Assembly (NCBI GenBank): GCA_019137255.1
Contig: WPDH01000062.1
Span: 62,001-126,000, forward strand
DNA from: Corinectria fuckeliana
Lineage: Eukaryota > Ascomycota > Sordariomycetes > Hypocreales > Nectriaceae
Reading direction: 5' to 3'
DNA length: 64,000 nucleotides
This document shows, one piece after another, positions 1 through 9,944 of the stretch (within the stretch, counting starts at the first letter, position 1; each line of letters starts with the position of its first letter). The translations under genes and the position numbers were made by a program. The notes under the pieces are model-generated. The model made no database searches. It saw only the letters and a program-made list of their open reading frames with translations, and was not told the DNA's origin.

Positions 1-37
1 TGCTTTTTTCGAGAAGGTCTGACTCGCCGATGGCTAG

Positions 38-1466
38 AAACTCCGCAGCGAAGGGAAACCAAACTTCAATGATCATAACTGGACGCCTATCAACAACCTC
101 CTCTGTCACTCTTGGTTTGATCGTAAATGGATCATCCAAGAGGTTGTCATGGCCGATGATGGCGTTCCTAGAATCATGCTCTGCGGTCAGCTTCAGCTGT
201 CTTGGGAAGATTTGGCTAGTGTGGCCTACCGGGTATTGGCATACGGCCTTCTCAATTCTATCTCGGGGCAGTCAGTCAGTAAGCGTTCTCTCTCTAGGTA
301 TTGGAAAATAATTAACCGCGGGGTTCACAGTTAACTCAGTAGCCCCCTGCATGCTGTCGTTCTTTGCCCACAACGGTAGACCCATGCGCATGTTTGGCAA
401 TGTTACAATGATCATGATGATCAAGCATTACGCTGCAAAGGGAAACTTGTTGGACTGCGTGATTGCAGCGGCTGCTTTCAAATGCTCGGATATGAGAGAC
501 CACGTTTATGCGCTCCTAACACTCCCCCCTTTCCACAGTGACCTTCAACCCGATTACAGCCTCTCCATCGAACAAGCGTACACGCAATTCGCTCGCAAAA
601 TCCTCGAGGTTGATCGAAACCTGAAGATCTTGGCTCTTGCTCCTCATGGGATCCTGGTGCCTGGCAATACTCCTGTGACGAGACTCAATCTTCCCTCGTG
701 GGTGCCAGATCTGACTGCGCAAGGCATATGCAACCCACTAGTGTCATACACCATCCGACCACAGCTTTTCTTCGCCGGGGGGTCTCGGAAAGCATCAATC
801 AGGATTTCGAAACAGGGAACCTTGCTGCATCTGAAGGGAAGGGCTGTGGACACGGTTAAAGCAATGGCTACCTGTCTTCACGACGTCGCCATGCCCACCG
901 CGGCTGAGATCGCGCCCAAAGAAGGAATAGCGGACATGATTAAGATGTGGATCAGAAACTGGCTTCAAGAGTGCAACAACCTTGCTGCGGAGGTTGAGAA
1001 GGAGCGTACAGACTCGGCCCCGACTTGGAGACGGGACTTTGCCCGGACTATGATGTGTGACATGATCGGAATGCGCGACTCTATCACTGAAGAGGTCGTA
1101 TCCTCCGTCTTGGTCTACATGGACTACATATCTGGGTACTTCACAGAGAGCCTGGCACCGGAGGAGCTCGAACACGTCCTGGAGACAATATTCACCTACG
1201 GGCCTATGATAGAGCAATCCCTCGTAGCCATGTCCGGCAGCCGGCGATTCTGCACCACGGAGCATCACCGGTTTGCGCAGGTTCGCAACGAAACAGTGGT
1301 GGGGGACTTGATATTTGTCATTCTGGGTGTCGAGGTCCCGTACCTTCTGCGCCCGACAGGGAGGGGGACTTATACACTGATTGGCGAGGCGTTTCTCCTT
1401 GGGGCCATGAAGGGCGAGACATTGTCTGACAGTCAGTACGCGGATGTTACTATTTGTCTGGAGTAA
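38..1466 (+). CDS. HET-domain (heterokaryon incompatibility) protein, 5' end outside window
   Basis: This is the 3' portion of a HET-domain gene of the kind that triggers incompatibility or cell-death responses after non-self recognition. The first visible exon (open from about 38 to 278) encodes WFDRKWIIQEVVMA and then LCGQLQLSWEDLASVA, the classic middle HET motifs. A phase-compatible intron fits 279-330 (GTAAGC donor, ATTAAC branch, CAG acceptor). Exon 2 carries SDMRDHVYALLTL, matching the conserved RDKVYALLGL motif, and ends with the usual HET C-terminal block (FCTTEHHRFAQV, VVGDLIFVILGVEVPYLLR, IGEAFLLGAMKGE). Frame stops at 20-22 and 35-37 mean that an upstream intron ends near 37 or that the gene is broken there; the N-terminal HET blocks lie beyond the left edge. 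No lesion is visible inside 38-1466. The HET assignment is strong; the exon boundaries are inferred. Confidence 0.85.
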
Positions 1467-1917
1467 AGCGTTTATCCAATTGGTTATTGGTATAACTAGT
1501 ATCCTCGGGTACCGTCTGTCTCGTCTTACGGTACTTTGCGACAAAGATCTTCGGAGACGGGACTGAGGTTTCCTAATTCGTGCCCTGCTTGCGAAACTTG
1601 CCTACCCGTGACACTCCAGTAGAATACTTGTCCATGAAAGAGGGGCTTCTATCCGTCGCAGAGGGTGCTGAGTGGACATGTGCCTCATGCTTAGCAAGCT
1701 GGCATAGTTGGTTGCAAGATGCGATTGGCGGATGAAAGTCTGACATTCAGAGAGTTGAGCTGATAGCATCGGGATAGAATATACTCAGGCTGATTTCTTC
1801 TGGTAGGACGTATACACACTAAGTATAATGTATATCTATAAAGGTATGTTCCCTCTTTATGCGCTCGTCAGCTCTCCAACATTTATTTCCCAGCCTAAGC
1901 CAGGTCAAGAAAACACA
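1467..1917. other. Intergenic, HET gene to cutinase
   Basis: This holds the 3' flank of the HET gene and the promoter side of the cutinase. I see no convincing ORF, RNA gene or repeat. A short AT-rich stretch (1815-1850) precedes the cutinase start. Confidence 0.5.
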
Positions 1918-2735
1918 ATGAAGTCCATCTATTTCATCACTTTTGCAGCCACTCTTACGACTAGTCGGCCTACCGCTAGAGTAGGCGGCGACAACATGGC
2001 TATTATCAGAGATGAATCGTCGACAGTGGCCAAGGCCCGTCAATCTAGTTCTCGGAATGATCTGGAGCACGGAAGTTCAGCCTCCTGTCCCAAAGCTATC
2101 TTGATCTTCGCTCGTGGGTCTGTTGAGCTGGGTAACATGGTAAGGAGCAGCTCAGTGAAGCCCGCGTGGGATGTTTGAAGTGTACTGACTCTTCTAGGGA
2201 ACCACTGCTGGTCCTGCGCTTGCGAGTGCGCTCGAAGACGAGTATAGCGACGATATCTGGATCCAGGGTATCGGCGGCGCTTACACTGCAGATCTGGATC
2301 TAAACTTCCTCCCTGCTGGGACAGACCAGCAGTCTATTGACGAAGCAAAGAGGCTCTTCACTCTAGCCAACACTAAGTGCCCCGACACCCCGGTCGTGAC
2401 GGGCGGATATAGGCAAGATAATTCCCACTGTTTCGGACGTCTAACTGACTCGGGTTCATAGCCAAGGCACAGCCGTTGTGGGCAACGCACTTACAGAGCT
2501 CGGTTCCGCGATCCAAGATCAAGTCAAAGGTGCCGTTCTCTTGGGGTACACCAAGAACATGCAAAACAACGGACGCATTCCCAACTACCCTACGGAAAGA
2601 ACCAGAGTTTATTGCGAACCAGCGGACGCTGTGTGCTTCGGCACGTTATTCATCCTCCCGGCTCATTTCTTCTACGCTGACGAGGCAATGATGGAGGCTC
2701 CACGATTTCTTATCGGCCAGATATCGAACAGCTAA
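1918..2735 (+). CDS. Cutinase-family secreted serine esterase (three exons)
   Basis: This encodes a secreted cutinase-family esterase (alpha/beta hydrolase hydrolysing cutin or related polyesters). Exons are 1918-2139, 2198-2412 and 2462-2735, giving 236 aa. The start ATG gives a signal-like N-terminus (MKSIYFITFAATL). Core motifs follow: CPKAILIFARGS with GNMGTTAGPAL (oxyanion-hole strand), the nucleophile elbow GYSQG, CEPADAVC holding the catalytic Asp, and LPAHFFY holding the catalytic His. Four cysteines sit where the two family disulfides are expected. Intron 1 (58 nt) is GT-AG. Intron 2 (2413-2461, 49 nt) reads ATAG|GCAAGA at its donor, a GC-AG intron that splits the serine codon of GYSQG. 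With that splicing the whole frame is open and the triad is complete. Length is normal for fungal cutinases. Expression and true substrate cannot be seen. Confidence 0.9.
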
Positions 2736-4304
2736 GACGGGGACTTGAAAGGGCTGCGTATTGGGAATTGACATGGTCTGCAATGGCTTTTGGCTGATTG
2801 CTGATTCGATACAAACTGTCAAAGGTAGACGGATCGTGTTGATAGATCTTAAATGCGGAAATCGCTGCTACTTGTTACTATTACTTCTCATTTCTTGCAC
2901 GCCTTTTCCTTTGTGTACGCCTAGGCAAATTTTGCCACCAGAAACACTACAATGAAAGATTGGGAAGTTTATTTGTGCACTTCTCATATGCTTCACGTAA
3001 CTAATTTGCTAAAGAGTCATGCAATTCAGGCTGTATGATATGTCTAGTCAGCTGTATATCGTATACGTACACTGACTTTCACTCTTCATTTCTCATCTTC
3101 TCCTTTGACGTCATTGTAATTTTCTCTCAAGCTGCTTATTGACACTAAGACGCTTGTAGAGTTGCTTATCCTACCCAGTGCAGTGAGTCTCTTGATGCCC
3201 TATGATGAACTCTAGCAGCAATCTTTATTAGTGGCGTGTCTCTCATCATGTGGGCTTTGTGGCCGATTGCTGGCGCTAAGGAGCATAGCTACATCTTTTC
3301 AAGAGACGGCTTCGATACGATGCCGAAATCTACTACGATAGTAGTCATAATATAGTGGACACCACTCACAATATTGACACCTGGGTCCCAGTCGTCATTG
3401 TCATGATCGCGTTTGTCGGCGTCCTCCGTTACTCAATCGACTTCACTGAGTGATATAAACCAAGTAACGAGCGCTGTCCAGGATCTACTGCATAATAGGT
3501 CACTCGATGGAATCGATTGGCCAAAGGCCTACTTTCTTTGCGGCGAATTCGCGTACCCGATCTATTGCCTTGTTACTATGTATATCACCAACGAGCTAGT
3601 ATAAGCGAGGCTTCGAGGGCGATCGCGCGTCAATGCGGCATAGCTTCCCAGGAAGCAGAAGATGGAGATGCCAGAGGGACCTGGGTCTAGCTTGGTGAGG
3701 GAGAAGAAGACAGTGGGACGCTCGTAGCCTCGTCGGTGTTGTCGGTCGTGTTCCTCTGACTCTAGTTCTGACGAACGTTTTGGTTCTTGTGGCATCTTTG
3801 CAGCGAAGTGTCGAGCTCCAATAATACAAATACGAGTATTCGGAGTATTGGATCCTGTTGAACTAGGTTTTGGCTTTGATTTTATCATAACTGTACTAGC
3901 AAAAAAATCAATTAAGAGCCGCTCTATGACTGAGCATATGTGGTCATCTGTTTTAGGCAAATTCGTCTCACAGATACCGCATGTCTTAGAACTCCCGCCC
4001 TCATGACACGACTGCCTCTTCCTCAGCGCCAGAGGTCAGCGAGCGCGAAAGCTGAACTGGTATGGTCGGATACAAAAATTGCCCTCCATTCTATCGACTC
4101 TCTTGAAACGCCCTGCTCCGGCGATTATGTACAACTCAGTCGCGACCTGAAGCCCTTCCTCACAGGATGGACTTGTCTTTGGCCTGCGAATAAGCCCCTG
4201 GCTTGATGGTTTTAGCATGCTTGCTGCCTCTGAAGAGCTTTTGAGACCTATCGTCGTTAGTCCCTTCTGGCTGTTCGGAATACTGTCTAGATCAAAGTAG
4301 TATG
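2736..4304. other. Gene-poor, low-information stretch
   Basis: No gene is supported here. Short ORFs on both strands (for example minus 3562-3960) have no recognisable motif. Base composition is AT-leaning and stops are frequent in all frames, as expected for intergenic or decayed sequence next to the relic at 4305-6416. Confidence 0.4.
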
Positions 4305-6416
4305 TCAGATCTGCAAGACGCGGCCTAACCTCTTTATACTACTTTCCACTATTGGGGCCTTCAACAGGTATGTCGAATGGATTACCCCGAAGCGAGCCCA
4401 TTTCGTTTTCGTCGATAATGTCCACTCGGAGAACGCGGCTGGAGCTTGACCAGGGGATGAGATCCGCAATGATTTTATAGCCTCGAGCAAGATGCCTAGA
4501 ATATTTTGAATCAACGCCTTCGATATGTATCAGAAATGCCAGCACTACCGTCTATACTACGATAGTGATGCTGAGAGGAAAAGAAAGCATAATAAAGCTA
4601 GTGCCATGTGTATCCCAATTAGTGGTGCTTGCACCCACTGCAATGGGAAAAGTACGGTGTAAAAGCGCCAGTGCGGAGGATCTTGATACCTTCCAGTGCT
4701 TTCGGTTCAGAGCGTTATAAGTAACGATTACTTGGTGGGAAGTGGTGTAGTCGAGAAAAAGGGTGTTAACCGCCTTTGCCCTGATGTCTATATGCACAGA
4801 CGGTTTGGTCGAATAACTTTACATTCTCCCAGAACTCTAAGAAAAAAGCTTACAAGTAGGTGATGAGGAACCCAAATATAAGTTTTGCGATATGGCTCGA
4901 AAATGGGAACATGAAGCTGTATTCTCGTTGGCTGCCAAAACCGAATCAAACATTATTCTTCGCTGCAGGATAGCGGACACAGAGTTATAGCGAAAGGCAG
5001 ACAGGTCCTTAGTCGAGACTACCATACTAGTCAGCCCCAAGTCCGCCTTGTACAAGGTTGAGCACTTGCATTGGAGGTTTCTTCTTTCTAGCGTTGTGTG
5101 ATCTTGAGTTGCTGTTGCATGTATAAACCTTCTGGACGAGGAGGACTTTTGGTCTTGACAGAATGTGTACTGGAATCAATTTTCCCGAATCCATACCACA
5201 AGGGACCCTTATCGCGCCTCCAGTATTCCAGCCTCAGCCTCAAGTTGCCAAGACTGCCTAACATTGAACCCGGTCGGCAATGAAGCTACCTTCAAATTTG
5301 TATAGGAAGTTAGAATGCCGAAGCAAAGCAAGGTGATCCGCAATGGTCTCAATGTCCCACCCTTCACGCAGCCCAATTGACTTCTGCATTTCGATTCTTG
5401 AATGTACACGGTAGCACTGCATGGAATGCTACGTTGAAACTTGCACACCGGACCAAAACATTGAATTAGGAGAGTCAAGCTTGGAGTGCCACTCAACTGG
5501 AGGTAACACTCTGTTGATTGTCAACTCTGATGAGATCGCAGAGAAATTGGCGAAGCTAGATGGAAAAGATTCCACCCCTTCTTGAACGCCTAATGAAGAT
5601 CGCACAATATTTACCGTTGTCAAGTTGTATAAGTGAAGCTAATGACGGAACCCACTGCAAGATCTGAGTACTAGTGGGTGGTTATGTCGGCAGCGGCCTC
5701 GATGGAGTCTTCCGCGGATGATTTGTCGAACTGCTGAATGGTTATGCTGATCATCGGATAGGAAATGCTTCATGATAGACTTCGTTACGGCCCCAACGTT
5801 ATTGCTGCCTTCTCTTAAAGTTTTTCAGCCAGAACAATTGGCGATTCGCGGTCGAGTTGGCCACAGCCTGGGTTTCGTTACCAAGCACAACGGCGTAGTT
5901 CAACACGTTGTCTATAGCTATGCCGTAATTGTTTATCAGATAGTGAAACCCGCCGATGATCGTAAGTCCGGGGACACCAATGGTCTTGAGTCGGTCACCA
6001 ATGCAGTAAAGACCACGTGGTGACAAGACTTCGTGACGTTGACCTATCGTAGTCCCTGACCAACCTCCACTCTTTTCTTCTCCTCGACGACTTTGATGTC
6101 AATGAGCTCGTTTAGAGATAATAAAAATTCATCTTCGATATTGTTAGATTGTGGGAACTAGTCTCGCCGTTATTATCATGCCTATTGCCAAGTAGTCAGA
6201 CTTGGGAAAGTCGGCCCACATCCAGGTGCCATCCTCCTCTAGCAGCAAACTATATCCCGCAATCTGTGAATATAGATAGAGCGATGGCAGCCTGGTCGGT
6301 GTCTTTTGATTGGGGATAGGTTGGCCCGGATATCCTAATACTCTTTCATTTTGGAGGTATAGTTTGTGGAATCTGAGGCAAGGACTGAACTCCATACTCG
6401 ATTGAAAATTTGACAC
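4305..6416 (-). pseudogene. Relic of a DUF3433-like membrane protein
   Basis: Several minus-strand fragments in different frames look like pieces of one decayed gene. The most informative is 4552-4797, encoding TLFLDYTTSHQVIVTYNALN followed by RKHWKVSRSSALALLHRTF. This resembles the DUF3433 core of fungal membrane proteins, where a SLLLDY motif is followed by a short spacer and an ALRxRHWxV motif before a hydrophobic segment. Fragment 6144-6416 (GYSLLLEEDGTWMWADFP) and the fragments at 5799-6026 and 4305-4545 also look protein-like but are not recognised. Stops and frame changes separate all of them and no splice model reconnects them. DUF3433 is recalled from family knowledge, not searched. 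The boundaries are approximate, and only the 4552-4797 core is well argued. Confidence 0.35.
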
Positions 6417-7873
6417 AGGTGCATTTTGTTTCAGTTTCTAGGTTTATATTAGGCAACCTTTAGCCACGCGTAAACGAAGTACCTGGTATAGTGGTAAGAG
6501 AGATTACTTGGGATGATATGGCGCTATTAGATGAGTGAGTGAGGATGACCTTGATGAACATCATTGCCAGAAACTGAAGGGGGCCAGCCTTTTCAAGTCA
6601 CATAATCATTAGAAATCCAAACGCCATGCCTATAGCAAGGTATCTGAATGGAATTATTTAGACTATGAGGACGGCCGCAGTGTCTCATTGGCGTCACCAA
6701 AGCTGGATGGGACTGAATGCTGAGCTCCGGCATCTATTTGCTTCTCGGCCTCGCAACGCATGATACTTGACAAATTATAATCTATTATTAGGCGTCAGAT
6801 GCAAATGTAAAAGCAGACTATGGCACGTAGACTGTCAGCCGAGCATAGATCTGGCTCTATCTTTAGATAAAGATGCAAGTATTTCCGATCGTAGAGAGAT
6901 TCGCTGGCAGTATGGGCAAACAATACATCCCAGGCTAATCCACGTGCGAAGGCGCAGCTTATGTCACATTCCCCAAGTGGAGGCTAAACTGATTGAGCTT
7001 GTGTTGATGGCAGTTTCGCCTCCATTGGCCACCGGGTTCGGTTTCAGTTTCGTAGCATAATTGTCACCCGGCTCAATAGAAACGAGCTCGCGAAAACAAT
7101 TTATAGGTACTCTAGCTTTTATCTTGGAGAGGGAATAGCAGCGCATCCAGTATTCATCCTACTTCTCTGCTGAAAAGGATGAAGAGAAAGACGAAACTCT
7201 TGTGCGTCCATAGGAGCTTTTGTCTGAGCAGTTTTAACAGAACACTACGTTCTCGTAGGTTTATTGCACAAAATAAAAAATTCCGTCACCGAGGTTTGTC
7301 CCTTACTGAAGGTTCATTTGGCGCTGTGCAGACTGCAGATGCCTCATGCAAAGTGTGCAATCCTAATAGCACCTACCGGTACTTCAGGGCGACAAGAATC
7401 AGAAATATAGCATTTAAAGCAACAAAAAAGGAAGTTCCGTAAACTAGATACTATGCATCTTGTATATGATCTGAAAGCTGCTGGATTATCGGTTCATCTC
7501 CAATTCAAGAAAACCCCCCCAATTGCATATGCTTGACCGGTGATCTTTACCTTGATTCCACCGCGTTTCAGTGACCAAGTGGAGTACAGAGCGCCATATA
7601 GCTCCAGAACTGGACTAGTGAATGCTCAACAAGGCCAATCAGTGGCTTGTGTTTCCCAGTGGCTTAGCTAGGAGCTGATGCCAAGAATGGCGATGCTGTC
7701 AGCATGAGCAGTGCGGTAATTGGAATGACCTGGCCGTACGGTCAGTATATAATCTGCCAGCGAGCCAAGAGCAGCTTAACTCTTTCCATCCCCTTTAAAT
7801 ATCGGAGTTGTCTCGTCGTTCTTACAATATCTTCTCTACACAACCACCTCAAGAGTCCATTCATAGATCAAAC
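6417..7873. other. Intergenic, no recognisable gene
   Basis: There are only short unrecognised ORFs (for example plus 6767-7060 and plus 7179-7442). A tRNA-like A-box near 6490 lacks a B-box. The last 100 bases before 7874 are the probable 5' leader of the next gene, with a pyrimidine-rich stretch near 7800. Confidence 0.4.
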
Positions 7874-8626
7874 ATGGGAAACTCGAGCTCCAAAGCGACC
7901 CTTCATCCTCAGATGTCAGCAGAGACCGCCAGGCGAGGTCTCCCCAAGACCTTCCGATTGTCGTACAAGAAAAGCCTCAGCCTCAAGACGGTCTGCTATC
8001 TCACCGAGCCCGGTTCGGACCTTACGTATGCCCTTAGTTCTCCTGACGGCGGGTATGGTAGCGTGATACTGCACGATGGCTCAAGCATTGAACACCCCCC
8101 GCTGGCCACCGCGATGCGGGAAGGGAAAGGACAGCAAGACTTTGCAATCAATCTTCCGCCGCTGGAGAATACAGGCACTGTCGGCGGCAAGGAGATATTG
8201 CGATACATCGGCACTCTCAAGAAGGAAACCTTTTGGTTTGGGACCCAAGTAGGAGAAGGCGACAATCGACACATCGAGAAATTCGAGTGGCGACACTCAC
8301 GCGGCAGCGAGGTCAAGAGCATTGGTCAATCCAGCTCAGGCTGGAAACTGGTACGATTGGGTAGTGGCACGGCTGGGGACGGCAGCGAAGAGAATGCCGA
8401 CCGGGGTGATGGCTATACTAAAGACGGGAAGGAGATTGTCGCCGTGTGGGCAGACGGCAAGGCGTTCAAAAGCATCACAGCTATCGGCGAGTTTCAGTTT
8501 AGAGGCAGTGGAGCTACTGGCGAGCTTGGCACTCTCTGGGGTCTTACGGCCATCATGAGCTATATGTGCATTTGGCTTCAAACCCTGCAACAGGCCGCAA
8601 TTGCGAGTGGAGCAGGCGCTGCTTAG
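7874..8626 (+). CDS. Unrecognised 250-aa protein with N-myristoylation signal
   Basis: This is a single-exon protein of 250 aa. The start was placed at 7874 because it gives MGNSSSK, a textbook N-myristoylation signal (Gly2, Ser6, then a basic residue); upstream in-frame sequence has no such feature. The body is hydrophilic with a repeated beta-like pattern and a run of aromatic and glycine residues (ETFWFGTQVGEGDNRHIEKF, WKLVRLGSG). The C-terminus (GTLWGLTAIMSYMCIWLQTL) is hydrophobic and could associate with a membrane. I recognise no catalytic motif. Related proteins of unknown function with MGN starts are, I believe, common in Sordariomycetes, but this is from memory. It lies between decayed sequence and the MITE, with no obvious partner gene. 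Membrane tethering is an inference. Confidence 0.65.
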   Translation: MGNSSSKATLHPQMSAETARRGLPKTFRLSYKKSLSLKTVCYLTEPGSDLTYALSSPDGGYGSVILHDGSSIEHPPLATAMREGKGQQDFAINLPPLENTGTVGGKEILRYIGTLKKETFWFGTQVGEGDNRHIEKFEWRHSRGSEVKSIGQSSSGWKLVRLGSGTAGDGSEENADRGDGYTKDGKEIVAVWADGKAFKSITAIGEFQFRGSGATGELGTLWGLTAIMSYMCIWLQTLQQAAIASGAGAA

Positions 8627-8988
8627 GAGGCGATTTCGAGGATTTAGGGTTACCGATGATGTCTGTGGTATGTGGGTAAGATTAGAAGTAGATGCTTGGA
8701 TGATCATAATGAGATTGACCTGACTCTAGGCGTTTGGTGATGGCATGGCGGTTAGGCTGAACACTTCTCTTCAGGGTCTTCGCAGACAATGGAACGAGCC
8801 GTATAACAGTTAGGGTGTGATTAATATTGTATTCGAAGTCAAGAGCTAGCTGTCTTTACAGCTTTATGTTCTTAGTGAATGATTCTTATGTAGTGCTGAA
8901 ATGCCCACCGCTACGGAACAATTCAACAAGTTCGTGACGAATTTCGGCACCTTGACAACGATCTTTAAGGCACTGGCAGCCTGCATTA
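8627..8988. other. Intergenic, 3' flank of 7874 gene
   Basis: Nothing is recognised apart from the TA target-site duplication of the adjoining MITE at 8987-8988. Confidence 0.5.
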
Positions 8989-9400
8989 CAGTATTAGGCC
9001 AAAAGTCTCCGTACACCACACAGTGCATCCACATAGTTACTAACAAAATATACCTATTTTAAAGTAGATTAAGAATATAAAATAAAATAGATATAAGTTA
9101 AATAAAATATACACTAAGTATATAAAGATATAAACTATAGTAGTATGTTTCTTTTAAAGAAATTAATATTATAAAGTAAAGCTAAAAGGAATTTTTATAT
9201 TAATAAAGAAAGAAAACTTTCTTCTTATAGTGAATTTATAGGGGAAATACAGTGCTATTAGTACTATATCCACTAGACTTTTTTTTATACTATATTTTAA
9301 TATCTTAAACTGCCTGGTTTATAGACTATTTCTCTCTTTTTATTTAAGCCTTCTAAGGTAGCGCACTGTGAGGTGTACGGAGACTTGTGGCCCAGAACTG
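8989..9400. mobile_element. AT-rich Tc1/mariner-type MITE with terminal inverted repeats and TA duplication
   Basis: This is a 412-bp non-autonomous element. The left end (8989-9026) and the reverse complement of the right end (9363-9400) match at 33 of 38 positions by hand count. Both begin with CAGT and share the core AAGTCTCCGTACACC. The element is bracketed by the dinucleotide TA at 8987-8988 and again at 9401-9402, the target duplication typical of the Tc1/mariner/Fot superfamily. The interior (about 9045-9345) is extremely AT-rich with TATA, TAAT and AAATA runs and has no ORF, consistent with heavy C-to-T decay (RIP) or a native AT-rich MITE. The ends are not the published mimp ends of Fusarium (CAGTGGGRTGCAA), so it is probably a different family. 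I saw no second copy in this window. Confidence 0.75.
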
Positions 9401-9402
9401 TA

Positions 9403-9944
9403 GTAACAGATCATCATTTCTGCAGAATCGCCATTTTTTTCAGATAACACCGAGGCAACTGGCCTGTGGACTTTTGGGACTACCATGACTGTATTGTCCT
9501 GGATACGTCTTCGACTCCAAATATAGTGAGCCCGGCAGGTAGGGAAGCCTAGAATGAGTGAGCCAACCTGCATTACAACCGCGCAGAATGACCTGATAGG
9601 CTCGATGAACACGACTCGGACTCTTCCTGACTCACATTGTCTGTGACCAAGATTAACGGGTGCCGAATCAGGCTAATGGATTGGCAGCATTGGGGTTATA
9701 TGTATACTGAGTCACTAGCAACAGCCACATGGGGCTATGTTAACCCTGGAAATGAGTCAGAATAAGCCTCGATTAGCATGACTGTGGAGAGAACAAGGAT
9801 CACCCAAGCTTACATGTGGACATGACGATCTGCAACTCACACTCTGCCGACTCTTACTACGTGAACGGCTTGTCAAATACGCTTTGAATATAATAAAGGC
9901 TAATATCCCGTTGCCTAGTGAGGTTTCGAACAACCCCCTCTGCG
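9403..9944. other. Intergenic, 5' flank of the F-box/ankyrin gene
   Basis: No ORF of note and no repeat beyond the MITE edge. The last 60 bases are the likely 5' leader of the gene starting at 9945. Confidence 0.5.

Noticed and set aside
6481..6560. A tRNA-like D-arm sequence (GGTATAGTGGTAAG)
   Set aside because: There is no matching B-box (GGTTCRANTCC) or cloverleaf downstream.
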